Of a stretch of DNA of 64,000 nt, positions 28,957 through 38,600 are shown one piece after another. The stretch spans positions 1 to 64,000 of the forward strand of contig NZ_JADEXU010000025.1 in the NCBI RefSeq assembly GCF_015206895.1. The letters are read 5' to 3'. The notes beneath the pieces are model-generated. The model had not been told where the DNA came from. It saw nothing but the letters and a program-made list of their open reading frames with translations, and did not search any database. The stretch is from Nostoc sp. LEGE 12450. Its GTDB lineage: Bacteria; Cyanobacteriota; Cyanobacteriia; Cyanobacteriales; Nostocaceae. Numbering within the stretch: the stretch's first letter is position 1; each line of letters opens with the position of its first letter. The position numbers were made by a program, and so were the translations under genes.

Positions 28957-31605
28957 TTAGCCTTCTGTGACTTTCTTTTTCGCAGCCGTCGTTGACTTAG
29001 CAGTTGACTTAGATTTGGAAGTCGTTGATTTAGTCGTTTTGCGAGTCGATTTCGTTGTCGATGCCTTAGCTGCCAATAAGTTGAGCGCCTCAGTCAGAGT
29101 TATATCTTCTACAGTTTGACCTTCTGGGATACTCACATTAGTTTTGCCATGCTTGATGTAAGGGCCATAAGGGCCATCGTAGATGTTAATTGTTTCCGCG
29201 TCCTCTGGATGTGGGCCCAATTCGCGTAAGGCTGCCTTGGACTTGCTGTTGGTGGAACTGCGTCCCTTTTTTGGTTCGGACAATAGCTCTAATGCACGCT
29301 CTAGGCTAATTGTCAATACATTGTCAGCAGCTTTAAGGGAACGGTAATCTTTCCCTTCCTTACCCTGGTCATGAACCACATAAGGGCCAAAGCGTCCCAA
29401 ACTTGCTTGGATTTTGCTGCCTGTGACTGGGTGAACTCCCAATGTCCGGGGTAGTGCCAACAGACCAACAGCCATTTCCAGGGTAACGGTTTCTGGGGTG
29501 ACACCCTTGAGTAGAGAAGCTTGTTTCGGTTTGGGGTTTTCGTCGGTTTTATCGCCCAATTGGACATAGGGCCCATAAGCACCGATTTTCACATAAATCG
29601 GTTCCCCAGTTTCGGGATGCCGACCTACCTGGTCAGGGCCTGTGATTTTTTGTCGCAGCAAAACTTCTACCTGTTTGGGGTCGAGGTCGGCTGGGGTCAA
29701 GTCTTTGGGAATTGAGGCGGTGATTACCCCCTCACCATTTGTAACTTCAATGTAGGGGCCATATTTACCAATACGGACTTTGGCATCTAGATTCTCCAGT
29801 TCTACAGTCCTAGCTGTGGTGGCATCAATTTGACTTTCCCGTTCTTTTACCAGGGTTTCCAACCCTTTCTCTCCCAGATAGAATTTCTGCAAGTAGGGTA
29901 GCCATTTCGCTTCACCTGTGGCAATGTCATCAAGGGTTTGCTCCATCTTCGAGGTGAAACTGGGATCAACGATGTCTGGGAAATGTTTTTCCAGCAAGTC
30001 GGTGACGGCGAAAGCGGTGAAGGTAGGAATGAGAGCGTTACTCACCAAATGGGCATAACCTTTGTCGATGATGGTGCCAATGATGCTGGCGTAGGTACTG
30101 GGACGACCGATACCTTCACTTTCTAAGGTTTTCACCAAAGAAGCTTCGGTGTATCTAGCTGGGGGTTGAGTTTCGTGTCCAACTGCTTCCAAATCTGTAC
30201 AATTCGGATGATCTCCCACTTTCAAATTGGGCAAAATTACTTCCTGGTCTTCCAGTGCTGCTTCTGGGTCATCTGAACCTTCGACGTAAGCACGTAAATA
30301 TCCTGGAAATTCAATCCGTTTGCCAGAAGAACGGAATCCAGCATCCTCAACTTGCAATTGCACGCTAATTTGAGTTTGGCGGGAATCAGCCATTTGACAG
30401 GCGACAGTCCGCTTCCAAATCAAATCGTAAACGGCAAGTTCTCGACCGCCCAAACCAGTTTCTTGGGGAGTGCGGAAGGTGCTACCGGCTGGACGAATTG
30501 CTTCGTGCGCCTCTTGTGCGCCTTTGGATTTGGTGGTGTATTGCCGGGGTTGGGGACTGAGGTATTGTTGACCATAAAGCTTTTCTACAGAACTCCGAGC
30601 AGCTGCGATCGCTTGATCTGACAAATGCACCGAATCTGTCCGCATATAGGTAATATACCCTTGTTCGTACAAATTCTGGGCAACCCGCATCGTGTCACGG
30701 GCTGAGAGACGCAATTTCCGGTTAGATTCTTGTTGCAACGTCGAGGTGGTAAACGGTGGCGACGGTTTGCGCGTCACTGGGCGTTCCTCGATGTCGGTAA
30801 CACTCCAGGTTTTCCCTGTTAGGCGTTCCTTGAGGGTTACGGCTTGGTCTTCGTTGAGCAACAAGACATTGCGACCTGCGGTAATTTGTCCAGTTGTTGC
30901 GTCAAAATCACTGCCGTTAGCAATTTTGGTTCCTGCCAATGTTACCAACTGGGCTGCAAAGGGCGTTTTTTCCTTTGACAAATTGGCTTTCAAATCCCAG
31001 TATGTACCCTCATGGAAAGCGCGGCGTTGGCGTTCTCTAGTGACTAAAAGCCGCACAGCTACAGATTGCACCCGCCCAGCAGATAATCCCCAGGCGATTT
31101 TTTTCCATAGCAGGGGAGACAGGGTATAGCCCACAAGTCGGTCTAAAATCCGCCGCGTTTCTTGAGCGCGAACCAACTGCTCATCAATTTGGCGGCAGTC
31201 TTTCAGAGCTTTTTTGATCGCCTCTTGGGTAATTTCGTGAAACACCATCCGCTTAGTCGGAACTTTCGGCTTCAGCAATTGGTATAAATGCCAACTAATG
31301 CTTTCACCTTCCCGGTCTTCGTCCGTTGCCAGAATCAGTTCATCTACATCTTTAAGGGCTTCTTTAAGCTGGGTGACAATTTTCTTTTTGTCTTTCGGGA
31401 CAACATATACCGGTTCAAAGTCGGCGTCCACATTTACCCCTAGCTGCGCCCATGTTTCCCCCTTGACGGCAGCAGGAATTTCACTAGCCGACTGGGGTAA
31501 GTCACGCACATGACCCATAGACGCTTCCACCCGATAGCCTGCTGGCAGGTAGTTGCGAATGGTACGAGCTTTGGTTGGAGATTCGACGATGACGAGAGTT
31601 GACAT
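28957..31605 (-). CDS. topA: DNA topoisomerase I
   Basis: The protein has 882 aa. The N-terminal Toprim domain begins [20 protein letters not shown] and has [12 protein letters not shown]. The catalytic tyrosine lies in [15 protein letters not shown]. The C-terminal third consists of repeated GxYGPYIxxG/ GRFGPYV elements, as in cyanobacterial TopA, and a Lys/Ser/Thr-rich tail ([18 protein letters not shown]) that probably binds DNA non-specifically. It relaxes negative supercoils. It is monocistronic. Confidence 0.97.
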   Translation of the reverse strand: MSTLVIVESPTKARTIRNYLPAGYRVEASMGHVRDLPQSASEIPAAVKGETWAQLGVNVDADFEPVYVVPKDKKKIVTQLKEALKDVDELILATDEDREGESISWHLYQLLKPKVPTKRMVFHEITQEAIKKALKDCRQIDEQLVRAQETRRILDRLVGYTLSPLLWKKIAWGLSAGRVQSVAVRLLVTRERQRRAFHEGTYWDLKANLSKEKTPFAAQLVTLAGTKIANGSDFDATTGQITAGRNVLLLNEDQAVTLKERLTGKTWSVTDIEERPVTRKPSPPFTTSTLQQESNRKLRLSARDTMRVAQNLYEQGYITYMRTDSVHLSDQAIAAARSSVEKLYGQQYLSPQPRQYTTKSKGAQEAHEAIRPAGSTFRTPQETGLGGRELAVYDLIWKRTVACQMADSRQTQISVQLQVEDAGFRSSGKRIEFPGYLRAYVEGSDDPEAALEDQEVILPNLKVGDHPNCTDLEAVGHETQPPARYTEASLVKTLESEGIGRPSTYASIIGTIIDKGYAHLVSNALIPTFTAFAVTDLLEKHFPDIVDPSFTSKMEQTLDDIATGEAKWLPYLQKFYLGEKGLETLVKERESQIDATTARTVELENLDAKVRIGKYGPYIEVTNGEGVITASIPKDLTPADLDPKQVEVLLRQKITGPDQVGRHPETGEPIYVKIGAYGPYVQLGDKTDENPKPKQASLLKGVTPETVTLEMAVGLLALPRTLGVHPVTGSKIQASLGRFGPYVVHDQGKEGKDYRSLKAADNVLTISLERALELLSEPKKGRSSTNSKSKAALRELGPHPEDAETINIYDGPYGPYIKHGKTNVSIPEGQTVEDITLTEALNLLAAKASTTKSTRKTTKSTTSKSKSTAKSTTAAKKKVTEG

Positions 31606-32037
31606 GGAAATTTCAATAAAAAGAATAGCTACTAAGCTAAACAGTCAAATTGAGGTAATTTTTGCAAATTGTCAAGATAAAAGGTCGCGCTTAGGGCGGT
31701 GACTTAATCCTCACATAAACTGTCTGCTTGGGAGAAAATCCCCTGAACTTGTGGCCCAGTCTGTCCCAAAGGATAGAGAAGGCTACGCTGGGTGTGAATT
31801 TCCAGCTATTTCAATCTTTAACTTATCTAACGCATAATTGGCGACTACAGTTTTAAAATTTGGGGAATTGGAAATGGGGAATGGAGAATGGGGAAGGAAG
31901 TGAAGAAGAACTATTTATTGACCAATGCCCAACGCCCAATGCCCAATTCCCACTTTCATATAGCTTGTGCCAAAATTAAACCAAATTTGAGAGCAAAAGC
32001 GAAGTAGGGTTTGTAGCTGTGTCAAGAAAGCAAAACT
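31606..32037. other. Intergenic region with G-rich and C-rich short repeats
   Basis: Positions 31861-31952 hold GGGGAATTGGAAATGGGGAATGG and, 50 bases on, the complementary-type CCAATGCCCAACGCCCAATGCCC. Otherwise nothing is seen except the divergent promoters. Confidence 0.5.
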
Positions 32038-32331
32038 ATGCAACCAATTCGTCAAGGTGATGTAATTTTACTGCCTGTGCAGCAAATTGAAGGACAAAAA
32101 ATACCTCACTTAACTTTGGCAGAAGGCGAAGTTACGGGGCATAAGCATCGCATTACTGAGGGAAATGCCGAATTATACGATAAAGATAGCACACTATACT
32201 TGCGTGTTTTTTCAGAGTCGGCATTACTAGCCCATGAGGAGCATAAAGCTATTTCTATTCCTCAAGGTGATTGGATGGTGAAAATTCAAAGGGAATACGA
32301 ACCGGAAGGTTGGCGATATGTCGCTGATTGA
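32038..32331 (+). CDS. Small conserved protein paired with DUF6745
   Basis: The protein has 97 aa, starting IRQGDVILLPV and holding GEVTGHKHRI. Homologs with the same RQGDV...GEVTGHxHRI pattern are found beside DUF6745 genes in several phyla. The GHKH pattern could bind a metal. Its stop overlaps the next start by 14 bases, which indicates translational coupling. Function unknown. Confidence 0.75.
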   Translation: MQPIRQGDVILLPVQQIEGQKIPHLTLAEGEVTGHKHRITEGNAELYDKDSTLYLRVFSESALLAHEEHKAISIPQGDWMVKIQREYEPEGWRYVAD

Positions 32332-33415
32332 AAATTTAACGCCTGAGCAAGAGGCTTTGATTCCAGTTTATCGGGAAAAGTGGAGAGCGATCGCGCTTTC
32401 AACTGAGCGAATTGATAAAGAAAAGGCGGCGGAAGCAGTAAAAGCTGCCTATGTTGCAATTGACTTTGGCTATGAAGAGCCTGAAATCTTTTTTCAGGAT
32501 AGTCCTTATGCAGCCTGCAACTTGATGCTAAAACGACTTTCACCTCAATTTATAGACAATTACCTCAATGAACCAAATAGTATAGGAAGCTTATTTTCGG
32601 CTCATTTCTTTCAAGAACTTTCAAATAAACTCAATCAACAGTTTGGAAGCCAAGTACGTAGGCAATTAGGCAACTGTTTCTATTATGTGGCAGATGACCC
32701 CTTAAATCATGAAATATTCAACAACTTAAGTGAGAAATTTAGTACTCAAGTAAACGAGCAACTAGAAAATCATTCATGGTGGATTGAAATTCAACTAAAT
32801 GAGTGTTTTAAACCTGAAAGTCACGGTAATTGGATGACTGGGTTTGATTTCTGTATCTCTGTTTTGAACATTGTTCATCCTCAACAGGAATGGAAAGTAT
32901 TTCAATCTTTAATTCAAGAATGTGGTTGGTTGTTTGCGTATGATGACATTTGTATTATCTGCGATCGCCCCCTTCACCTGCGCTTCGACAATGAAAACCG
33001 CCTCCATGCTGAAGGTGAACCCGCCATTGAATTTATTGATGGATATAGTCTCTACTCCTACCACGGTGTAACCTTACCTGAAAAATACGGTAAAATCCAC
33101 CCACAACAATGGCAATCGAGATGGCTTTTGACAGAGGAAAACGCCGAACTACGGCGAGTACTAATTCAGGGTATCGGTTACGCTCGAATTTGCCAAGAAT
33201 TACAAGCTATTGAATTAGATACTTGGCAAGAATATACGCTATTAAAAATTGATGCTGATGTTGATGAAGAAGCAATTCATTTACTAAAAATGACTTGTCC
33301 TAGCACAAACTTTATTCATGCCTTGCGAGTTCCACCGAATATGAACTCAGCGCATGAGGCAATTCGCTGGGTGAATTGGGGTGTAGATCCAGAGGCATTT
33401 GGTGTGCAAACATAA
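32318..33415 (+). CDS. DUF6745 domain-containing protein
   Basis: The protein has 365 aa. It opens with LTPEQEALIPVYREKWRAIALST, and its second half has the DUF6745-type LYSYHGVTLPEKYG, TEENAELRRVLIQGIGYARI and CPSTNFIHALRVPPNM. It is soluble with no signal peptide. The family has no assigned function. It is coupled to the upstream 97-aa gene. Confidence 0.75.
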   Translation: MSLIENLTPEQEALIPVYREKWRAIALSTERIDKEKAAEAVKAAYVAIDFGYEEPEIFFQDSPYAACNLMLKRLSPQFIDNYLNEPNSIGSLFSAHFFQELSNKLNQQFGSQVRRQLGNCFYYVADDPLNHEIFNNLSEKFSTQVNEQLENHSWWIEIQLNECFKPESHGNWMTGFDFCISVLNIVHPQQEWKVFQSLIQECGWLFAYDDICIICDRPLHLRFDNENRLHAEGEPAIEFIDGYSLYSYHGVTLPEKYGKIHPQQWQSRWLLTEENAELRRVLIQGIGYARICQELQAIELDTWQEYTLLKIDADVDEEAIHLLKMTCPSTNFIHALRVPPNMNSAHEAIRWVNWGVDPEAFGVQT

Positions 33416-33455
33416 CTATGCTTAACTGTATTAGGTTTTATTTTTGAGATCGCAT

Positions 33456-33490
33456 AAAAAAGACGCAAAAGATAAATTTGCGTCTTTTTT
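33456..33490. terminator. Bidirectional terminator between DUF6745 and porin copy 2
   Basis: A perfect 14-bp stem AAAAAAGACGCAAA / TTTGCGTCTTTTTT gives a T tract on both strands and serves the two convergent genes. Confidence 0.85.
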
Positions 33491-33503
33491 GGAGTATTTA
33501 AAA

Positions 33504-35105
33504 TTAGAAGCTGAATGTGGTTCTCAGTGCGCCAATAACAACATCATCATTGTTATTGTTATGATCTGGGGATGTTAGCCAGATGACTCCTGGCGTAATG
33601 GTGATATTGTCACTCAGTTTATACTGGTAGAATGCCTCAAGATGATAGGATGTATCGGGATCTGTATCTAATCCTGCGATATTAGAACTTGTTAATCTAG
33701 GTTCCACACCGGCAATAATACCAGCCAAACTTCCTTCTTTACCGAGGTCAGGGAAGCCGAGGGTAACAGCATAGTTCCAAATATCAACTTCTCCACGGTT
33801 TCCAGTCAAGGTACGGCTATTAGTGTATCCAGCCCAACCACCCAAGACTATCTTATCGGTGATGCCGATGGATGCTTGGACACCATAAGAATTACTGGAA
33901 AATCGGGAATCTAACGTACCATTGTCATCTATATCTAAGGGTGCGAGAGTTGCTGCATTGCTACCTGTGAGTAGTGGTTGGTTGTAGGAATTGATGTAAG
34001 TTAAACCGATAGAAATGCGATCGCTTGGTTTAACTGTCAACTGTGCCAACGCACCGTAAGATCCATTAAACAAACCATTATTGGGTGTAGGGTCATTAGC
34101 TGTACCACTCAAATACCCTAAACTCAGTGCCAATTTATCACTGAACTCGTGCGTTACTCCCAAACCTGCGCCGTTGATCTGGCCATAAATTGGGTTGCGT
34201 GTACCAAAGGTGGATAAAGCACCAAATGCCCCATCCCCATCAAAGATATTAACAGTACTGGTAAGGTCATCTGCTGCACCTGCGTTAGCGATCGCGACAA
34301 CCTCTGTTTTTTCGCCTAACGGAAATCTGTAGAAGAGTGCATCTATCGCAGTATTAGTAGTACCATCTTCGCCAGCAAAGAATAAGTTACCCTCTGGCGT
34401 ACCAATATTAGGGCTGAGAATATTATTAGCCTGGATTCTGGTGAACAGCGTATCTTTCCCTGTGAAGCTGGTCACAAGTTCTATCCGCGCCCTAACCCCT
34501 AAAGTTGTATTTTCGTCTGTAATTTCTGCACCGTTAACTGTATTTCCTGACAAAACATCGCTAACGACAGCAACAACTTGTCCTTGCAGTTTGGTTGTGG
34601 TTGAGAACTGATTCGCCTCCAATTCAGCAGTTTTAGCTTCTACTGCATCTACACGGCCTCGGAGTGTCGCCAGTTCTGCTGAAAAATCTTCTTGCAGCTT
34701 TTGTAATGTTGCTAAATCTTGTTTGCTAACTAAATCGCTTGTGGCTGTAGCAATAAGTTCGTTAACGCGATCAAGACAAGCATTCAAACCAGCAGCAAAC
34801 TCATATCGCGTTAATGCACGATTACCACGATAAGTACTATTTGGGTATCCTGCAATACAGCCATAGCGCTCAACCAACGACTGCAATGCTTGGAATGCCC
34901 AGTCAGTAGGTTGTACATCAGAAAATTGAGATACGGAAGTAACTTGCCCTGTTATTTGAGTGTTTGTGTCTGGACTAGCTAAAACTTGCGGTTGATTGAT
35001 TTCAGACGTAGCGGATGTTTCACCTGCAAATGCAGCAGTATTCACAAATAGCATTGCACAGCAAACTGCTGGACTAACTAGCAGATATTTACAGAAATTT
35101 TGCAT
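33504..35105 (-). CDS. SLH domain-containing OprB-family outer membrane porin (copy 2)
   Basis: The protein has about 533 aa: signal peptide (VSPAVCCAMLFVNTAAFAG), one SLH domain (VTSVSQFSDVQPTDWAFQAL), a coiled coil (LATLRGRVDAVEAKTAEL) and an OprB barrel ending in F. The first 150 mature residues are nearly identical to copy 1 at 1867-3576; the barrels differ much more. I use ATG 35105 because GTGAGGAG precedes it exactly as in copy 1. It is divergent from the zinc/manganese importer, and Zur-like sites lie in the shared 310-base gap, so it may be the outer membrane entry for the same metal; that is an inference. Confidence 0.9.
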   Translation of the reverse strand: MQNFCKYLLVSPAVCCAMLFVNTAAFAGETSATSEINQPQVLASPDTNTQITGQVTSVSQFSDVQPTDWAFQALQSLVERYGCIAGYPNSTYRGNRALTRYEFAAGLNACLDRVNELIATATSDLVSKQDLATLQKLQEDFSAELATLRGRVDAVEAKTAELEANQFSTTTKLQGQVVAVVSDVLSGNTVNGAEITDENTTLGVRARIELVTSFTGKDTLFTRIQANNILSPNIGTPEGNLFFAGEDGTTNTAIDALFYRFPLGEKTEVVAIANAGAADDLTSTVNIFDGDGAFGALSTFGTRNPIYGQINGAGLGVTHEFSDKLALSLGYLSGTANDPTPNNGLFNGSYGALAQLTVKPSDRISIGLTYINSYNQPLLTGSNAATLAPLDIDDNGTLDSRFSSNSYGVQASIGITDKIVLGGWAGYTNSRTLTGNRGEVDIWNYAVTLGFPDLGKEGSLAGIIAGVEPRLTSSNIAGLDTDPDTSYHLEAFYQYKLSDNITITPGVIWLTSPDHNNNNDDVVIGALRTTFSF

Positions 35106-35414
35106 TTTTCTCCTCACACTGATCTTCAATTCACACCCAAAGCACGTTTTTTTTAACGTGTATTTTATGCAAATATTTGTCAGTAATATTATCAGAAATA
35201 GACAACCTTTTTAACAAAAAAAGTCAAGAAATTCTAATCATTCAAGGAAAACTAAATTGCAGAGGACTGTACCATCTGACAAAGTTTTGTTGTTACTCAT
35301 TACACAGGAAACTGAGAATGATATTATGTATTTGGAATGAGAATGAGAATTATTATAGTCTAAAATTTAGAATAAGTCTCATAGACTTGCATCCATTTTG
35401 AGGAGGAAAACACC
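35106..35414. promoter_or_regulatory. Shared porin/znuA promoter with Zur-like boxes
   Basis: TGAGAATTATTATAG at 35344-35358 matches the cyanobacterial Zur 7-1-7 consensus (TGATAATNATTATCA) at 11 of 14 positions. A weaker TGAGAATGATATTAT lies at 35313-35327. AGGAGG at 35401-35406 sits 8 bases before the znuA GTG. Confidence 0.5.
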
Positions 35415-36428
35415 GTGACGATCAATGGCAAAGGGCTGATCACAGGAAGACAAAGAAACGGCATCTTGTCCATAATGACTCTACTGATGTTGTCGATGAT
35501 TGCTAGCTGTAGCCAATCGAATCCGAATCAGGGAACAATACCTGAACAGTCACCGCAAGCACAGGCAACTGTATCCACCCCAGTAGCGCAGTTAGGAAAA
35601 ACTAAAGTTGTGACGACATTTTTGCCGATATATTTGTTTACTAAGGCAGTAGCTGGGAATGTCGCAGATGTAGAAATTCTAGTGCCGCCTGGTACGGAGG
35701 TACATGAATACCAAGCGACACCAGAAAATGTCAAAGCGATCGCAACTGCGAATGTGTTAGTAAAAAATGGTTTAGGTTTAGAGGAGTTTCTGGAAAATAC
35801 GGTCAAAAATGCTCAGAATACTAAATTAGCTGAAATTGATGCCAGCAAAGGTATTAAACCCTTAAATGAAATTTCACCTGTTGTAAAAACAGCGAAGGAG
35901 GAAGAAAACCACGAACACGCCCAAGGTAATCCTCATGTTTGGTTAGATCCAGTTTTGGCAAAACAACAGGTAACTAATATTAGGGATGGATTAATTGCTG
36001 CTGACCCGGCAAATAAAGCTACTTATGAAGCAAATGCTGCGGCTTATATTAAAGAATTAGAAAGTTTAAATAGTGAATTTCAGCAGACTTTACAAAAAAA
36101 TCCTAGTTGTACCTTTGTTACCTTTCATGATGCGTTTCCATATTTAGCAAAACGCTATAATCTCAAGCAAGTTGCTGTGGTGCAAATTCCCGAAGATCAA
36201 CTTTCACCAACTGATGTGCAAAATGCAGTCAATGCTGTTAAAAAGTACAAAGTTAAAGCTTTATTTAGCGAACCAGGAGTAGATAATAAACTCCTAAGTA
36301 GCCTCTCTAAAGACTTGAAATTAACTTTGCGTCCTCTGGATTCCCTGGAAACGGGCGAAACAGATCCACAGCATTATTTCAAGGCAATGAAAGCTAACTT
36401 ACAAATTTTGGAAACCTCGTGTAAGTAG
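35415..36428 (+). CDS. znuA: metal ABC transporter substrate-binding lipoprotein (zinc type)
   Basis: The protein has 337 aa. A lipobox (SMIASCSQ) follows the signal segment, so it is a lipoprotein. The cluster A-1 fold is shown by VVTTFLPIYLFTKAVAG, VPPGTEVHEYQATPENVKA, GNPHVWLDP and FVTFHDAFPYLAKRY; His of VHEY, HVWLD and FHDAF are the metal ligands. The short NHEHAQ loop before NPHVW is a poor form of the His-rich loop of zinc binders, so Mn2+ cannot be excluded. GTG start with a strong AGGAGG. It is first of three genes for a complete importer. Confidence 0.92.
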   Translation: MTINGKGLITGRQRNGILSIMTLLMLSMIASCSQSNPNQGTIPEQSPQAQATVSTPVAQLGKTKVVTTFLPIYLFTKAVAGNVADVEILVPPGTEVHEYQATPENVKAIATANVLVKNGLGLEEFLENTVKNAQNTKLAEIDASKGIKPLNEISPVVKTAKEEENHEHAQGNPHVWLDPVLAKQQVTNIRDGLIAADPANKATYEANAAAYIKELESLNSEFQQTLQKNPSCTFVTFHDAFPYLAKRYNLKQVAVVQIPEDQLSPTDVQNAVNAVKKYKVKALFSEPGVDNKLLSSLSKDLKLTLRPLDSLETGETDPQHYFKAMKANLQILETSCK

Positions 36429-36432
36429 GTTT

Positions 36433-36536
36433 GTCATTTGTCATTTGTCCTTTGTAAAGACTAATGACCAATGACTAATGACTAATGACTAATGACTAAT
36501 GACTAATAATGACCAATGACTAATAATGACTAATGA
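36433..36536. repeat. STRR heptanucleotide tandem repeats before znuC
   Basis: GTCATTT units (36433-36450) are followed by many ATGACTA/ATGACCA heptamers up to the znuC start. These are the short tandemly repeated repeats typical of heterocystous cyanobacteria. They reach into the first codons of znuC and contain many in-frame ATGs. Confidence 0.85.
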
Positions 36537-37302
36537 CATTGCTATTTTAAAAGTAGAAGGATTAACTGTCTATCAAGGTAGTTATCTAGCTGTTCGAGAT
36601 GTTTCTTTTGAATTATTGCCAGGAACAGATACAGCCATAGTTGGCCCCAATGGTGCTGGTAAAAGTACCTTAGTAAAAGCGGTTTTAGATTTGATACCTC
36701 GAAGTGCTGGTACGATTGAAATTTTCGGTCGCCCAATTGCAAGGCTGGGGCGTTTACGTCATTTATTGGGCTATATGCCGCAAAATTTCATCTTTGACCG
36801 CAGCTTTCCTATTTCTGTTAGCGAATTAGTGGGACTGGGATGGGCAAAGGAAGGAAAAAAGGGAGATTTATTTTTCTCCAAGTTGTGGAGACAAGACCGA
36901 GAAAAATCGGCAGCAGTAGGAGAAGCTTTACGGCGAACCGATGCTTATCATTTACAGCATCAAGCTATTGGGACTCTTAGCGGTGGCCAACTCAAGCGGG
37001 TGTTGTTGGCTTATTGTTTGGTAATGCCTCGGAAACTGTTGGTACTCGATGAAGCCTTTGCTGGTGTTGATGTGCAAGGTTCAGCAGATTTTTACGCTTT
37101 GCTAAATGAATTAAAGCGAGAGGAGGGTTGGACGGTATTACAAGTTTCCCATGATATTGATATGGTAAATCGCCATTGCGATCGCGTACTTTGCCTGAAC
37201 CAAAGCATTGTTTGTACTGGTAAGCCGGAAATTGCCCTTTCACCGCAAAACCTGTTAGCAACCTACGGCCCAGGTTTCAGCCGTTACCAGCACCAACATT
37301 AA
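36526..37302 (+). CDS. znuC: metal ABC transporter ATP-binding protein
   Basis: The protein has 258 aa. Walker A GPNGAGKST, signature LSGGQLKR, Walker B RKLLVLDEA and the H-loop QVSHDID are all present. It energises metal uptake with the 37375 permease. Its ATG lies in the heptamer repeats and has no Shine-Dalgarno; the true start may shift with repeat copy number. Confidence 0.95.
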   Translation: MTNDIAILKVEGLTVYQGSYLAVRDVSFELLPGTDTAIVGPNGAGKSTLVKAVLDLIPRSAGTIEIFGRPIARLGRLRHLLGYMPQNFIFDRSFPISVSELVGLGWAKEGKKGDLFFSKLWRQDREKSAAVGEALRRTDAYHLQHQAIGTLSGGQLKRVLLAYCLVMPRKLLVLDEAFAGVDVQGSADFYALLNELKREEGWTVLQVSHDIDMVNRHCDRVLCLNQSIVCTGKPEIALSPQNLLATYGPGFSRYQHQH

Positions 37303-37374
37303 AATAATTCGTAATACTCGCCAAAGGCGAGAAGCAAGCTACGTAATTCGTAATTAGACTCCCAGAATTAGTTA

Positions 37375-38259
37375 ATGCCCATAAGTATGGATTATTTTTT
37401 CAATGATTGTCAGGTAGCTTGGTTAGCGATCGCCAGTAGTAATGACTTGGTAAGCTTGTTAACATTCCCCTTCATGCAGCGTGCGATCGTCGGTGCTGTG
37501 TTAATGGGAATACTTGGTGGGATGTTGGGCAGTTTTGTCACCTTGCGCCAGTTGTCCTTTTTCAGCCACGCCGTTGGTCATGCAGCATTAGTAGGTGTGG
37601 CGTTAGGTGTACTACTCCAAATAAATCCGACTTGGATGCTGTTACCTTTTACCTTGGTTTTCGGCGTTATTGTCCTCTACTTCATCGACAAAACTGACTT
37701 AGGTAGCGATAGTGTCCTTAGCATAGTGCTATCTGGGGCATTAGCGATCGGTGTGATTCTCACTAGCTTGATTAAAGGATATCGCGGCAACTTGATGGCT
37801 GTGCTGTTCGGCGATATTCTAGCGATCGACACCACAGATTTGATTTTGACGCTGCTAGTACTTGTGGGAGGTAGCATATTTTTACTATCAACCTTGCGAC
37901 AGCAAATTTTATTGACCCTTAACCCTGATGTAGCACAAGTCCAAGGCGTTCCCGTCCAATTGTACCGCTATGTATTTGTGGTTTTGCTTTCACTTGCCGT
38001 TGCCGTAGCGATTAAAGCCGTCGGCGTTTTACTGGTGAACGCCTTTTTGGTTATTCCCGCCTCTACTGCCAAATTGATGAGTCACCACTTTAGCCGCTTT
38101 CTAGTCATATCGGTGATAGTTGGTTCCATCAGCAGCATTGCTGGCATCATTGTCTCTGGTATTTTCAACCTTGCTTCTGGCCCGAGTATTGTTCTTGTAC
38201 AATTCCTGCTATTTATAGCCGTTTTCATCTGGTTTAAATTGAATTTGAAAGCTGCATAA
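37375..38259 (+). CDS. znuB: metal ABC transporter permease
   Basis: The protein has 294 aa with eight or nine hydrophobic segments, FMQRAIVGAVLMGILGGMLG near the N-terminus and SFFSHAVGHAALVGVALG as the family core. It forms the inner membrane channel of the importer with znuC. It lies 72 bases after znuC, in an intergenic stretch with an AATTCGTAAT repeat. Confidence 0.95.
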   Translation: MPISMDYFFNDCQVAWLAIASSNDLVSLLTFPFMQRAIVGAVLMGILGGMLGSFVTLRQLSFFSHAVGHAALVGVALGVLLQINPTWMLLPFTLVFGVIVLYFIDKTDLGSDSVLSIVLSGALAIGVILTSLIKGYRGNLMAVLFGDILAIDTTDLILTLLVLVGGSIFLLSTLRQQILLTLNPDVAQVQGVPVQLYRYVFVVLLSLAVAVAIKAVGVLLVNAFLVIPASTAKLMSHHFSRFLVISVIVGSISSIAGIIVSGIFNLASGPSIVLVQFLLFIAVFIWFKLNLKAA

Positions 38260-38334
38260 ATCTTTTTTCTCCAAGGGCTTGCTATATTCTGGGATGTTTG
38301 CTACATTTATTAATCGTGGCTCACAAAAGCCCCA

Positions 38335-38407
<73 letters not shown>

Positions 38408-38409
38408 TC

Positions 38410-38457
38410 ATCAATAAACCCTTGAAATCGTCGGATTTTAAGGGTTTATTGATTTTT
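38410..38457 (+). terminator. Terminator of tRNA-Phe
   Basis: A perfect 14-bp stem ATCAATAAACCCTT / AAGGGTTTATTGAT with a 16-base loop, followed by TTTTT, 2 bases after the tRNA. Confidence 0.8.
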
Positions 38458-38567
38458 AATCCCTGAAAAATAGAGGATAGAGGATAAATGTTCTAGTCTT
38501 TATGCTATTTTTGGACGTTTTTGGATACCTTTAGAGACAAAAGTGGTGTAAAAGTGGTGTAAATCGT

Positions 38568-38581
38568 GTAGAGCAGAGGAC
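38568..38581 (+). other. 14-bp copy of tRNA-Phe sequence (att-like site)
   Basis: GTAGAGCAGAGGAC repeats exactly the D-arm/anticodon-stem segment of the tRNA at 38353-38366, 215 bp downstream and 19 bases before the integrase ORF. Its place between a tRNA and an integrase points to an attachment-site remnant. Confidence 0.6.
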
Positions 38582-38600
38582 AATTACACCATTAATACTT

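Noticed and set aside
35313-35327. Second strong Zur box
   Set aside because: Only 9 of 14 consensus positions match, so I mention it as weak and do not list it separately.
36433-36536. CRISPR-like short repeat array
   Set aside because: The units are 7 bp with no spacers; this is an STRR.
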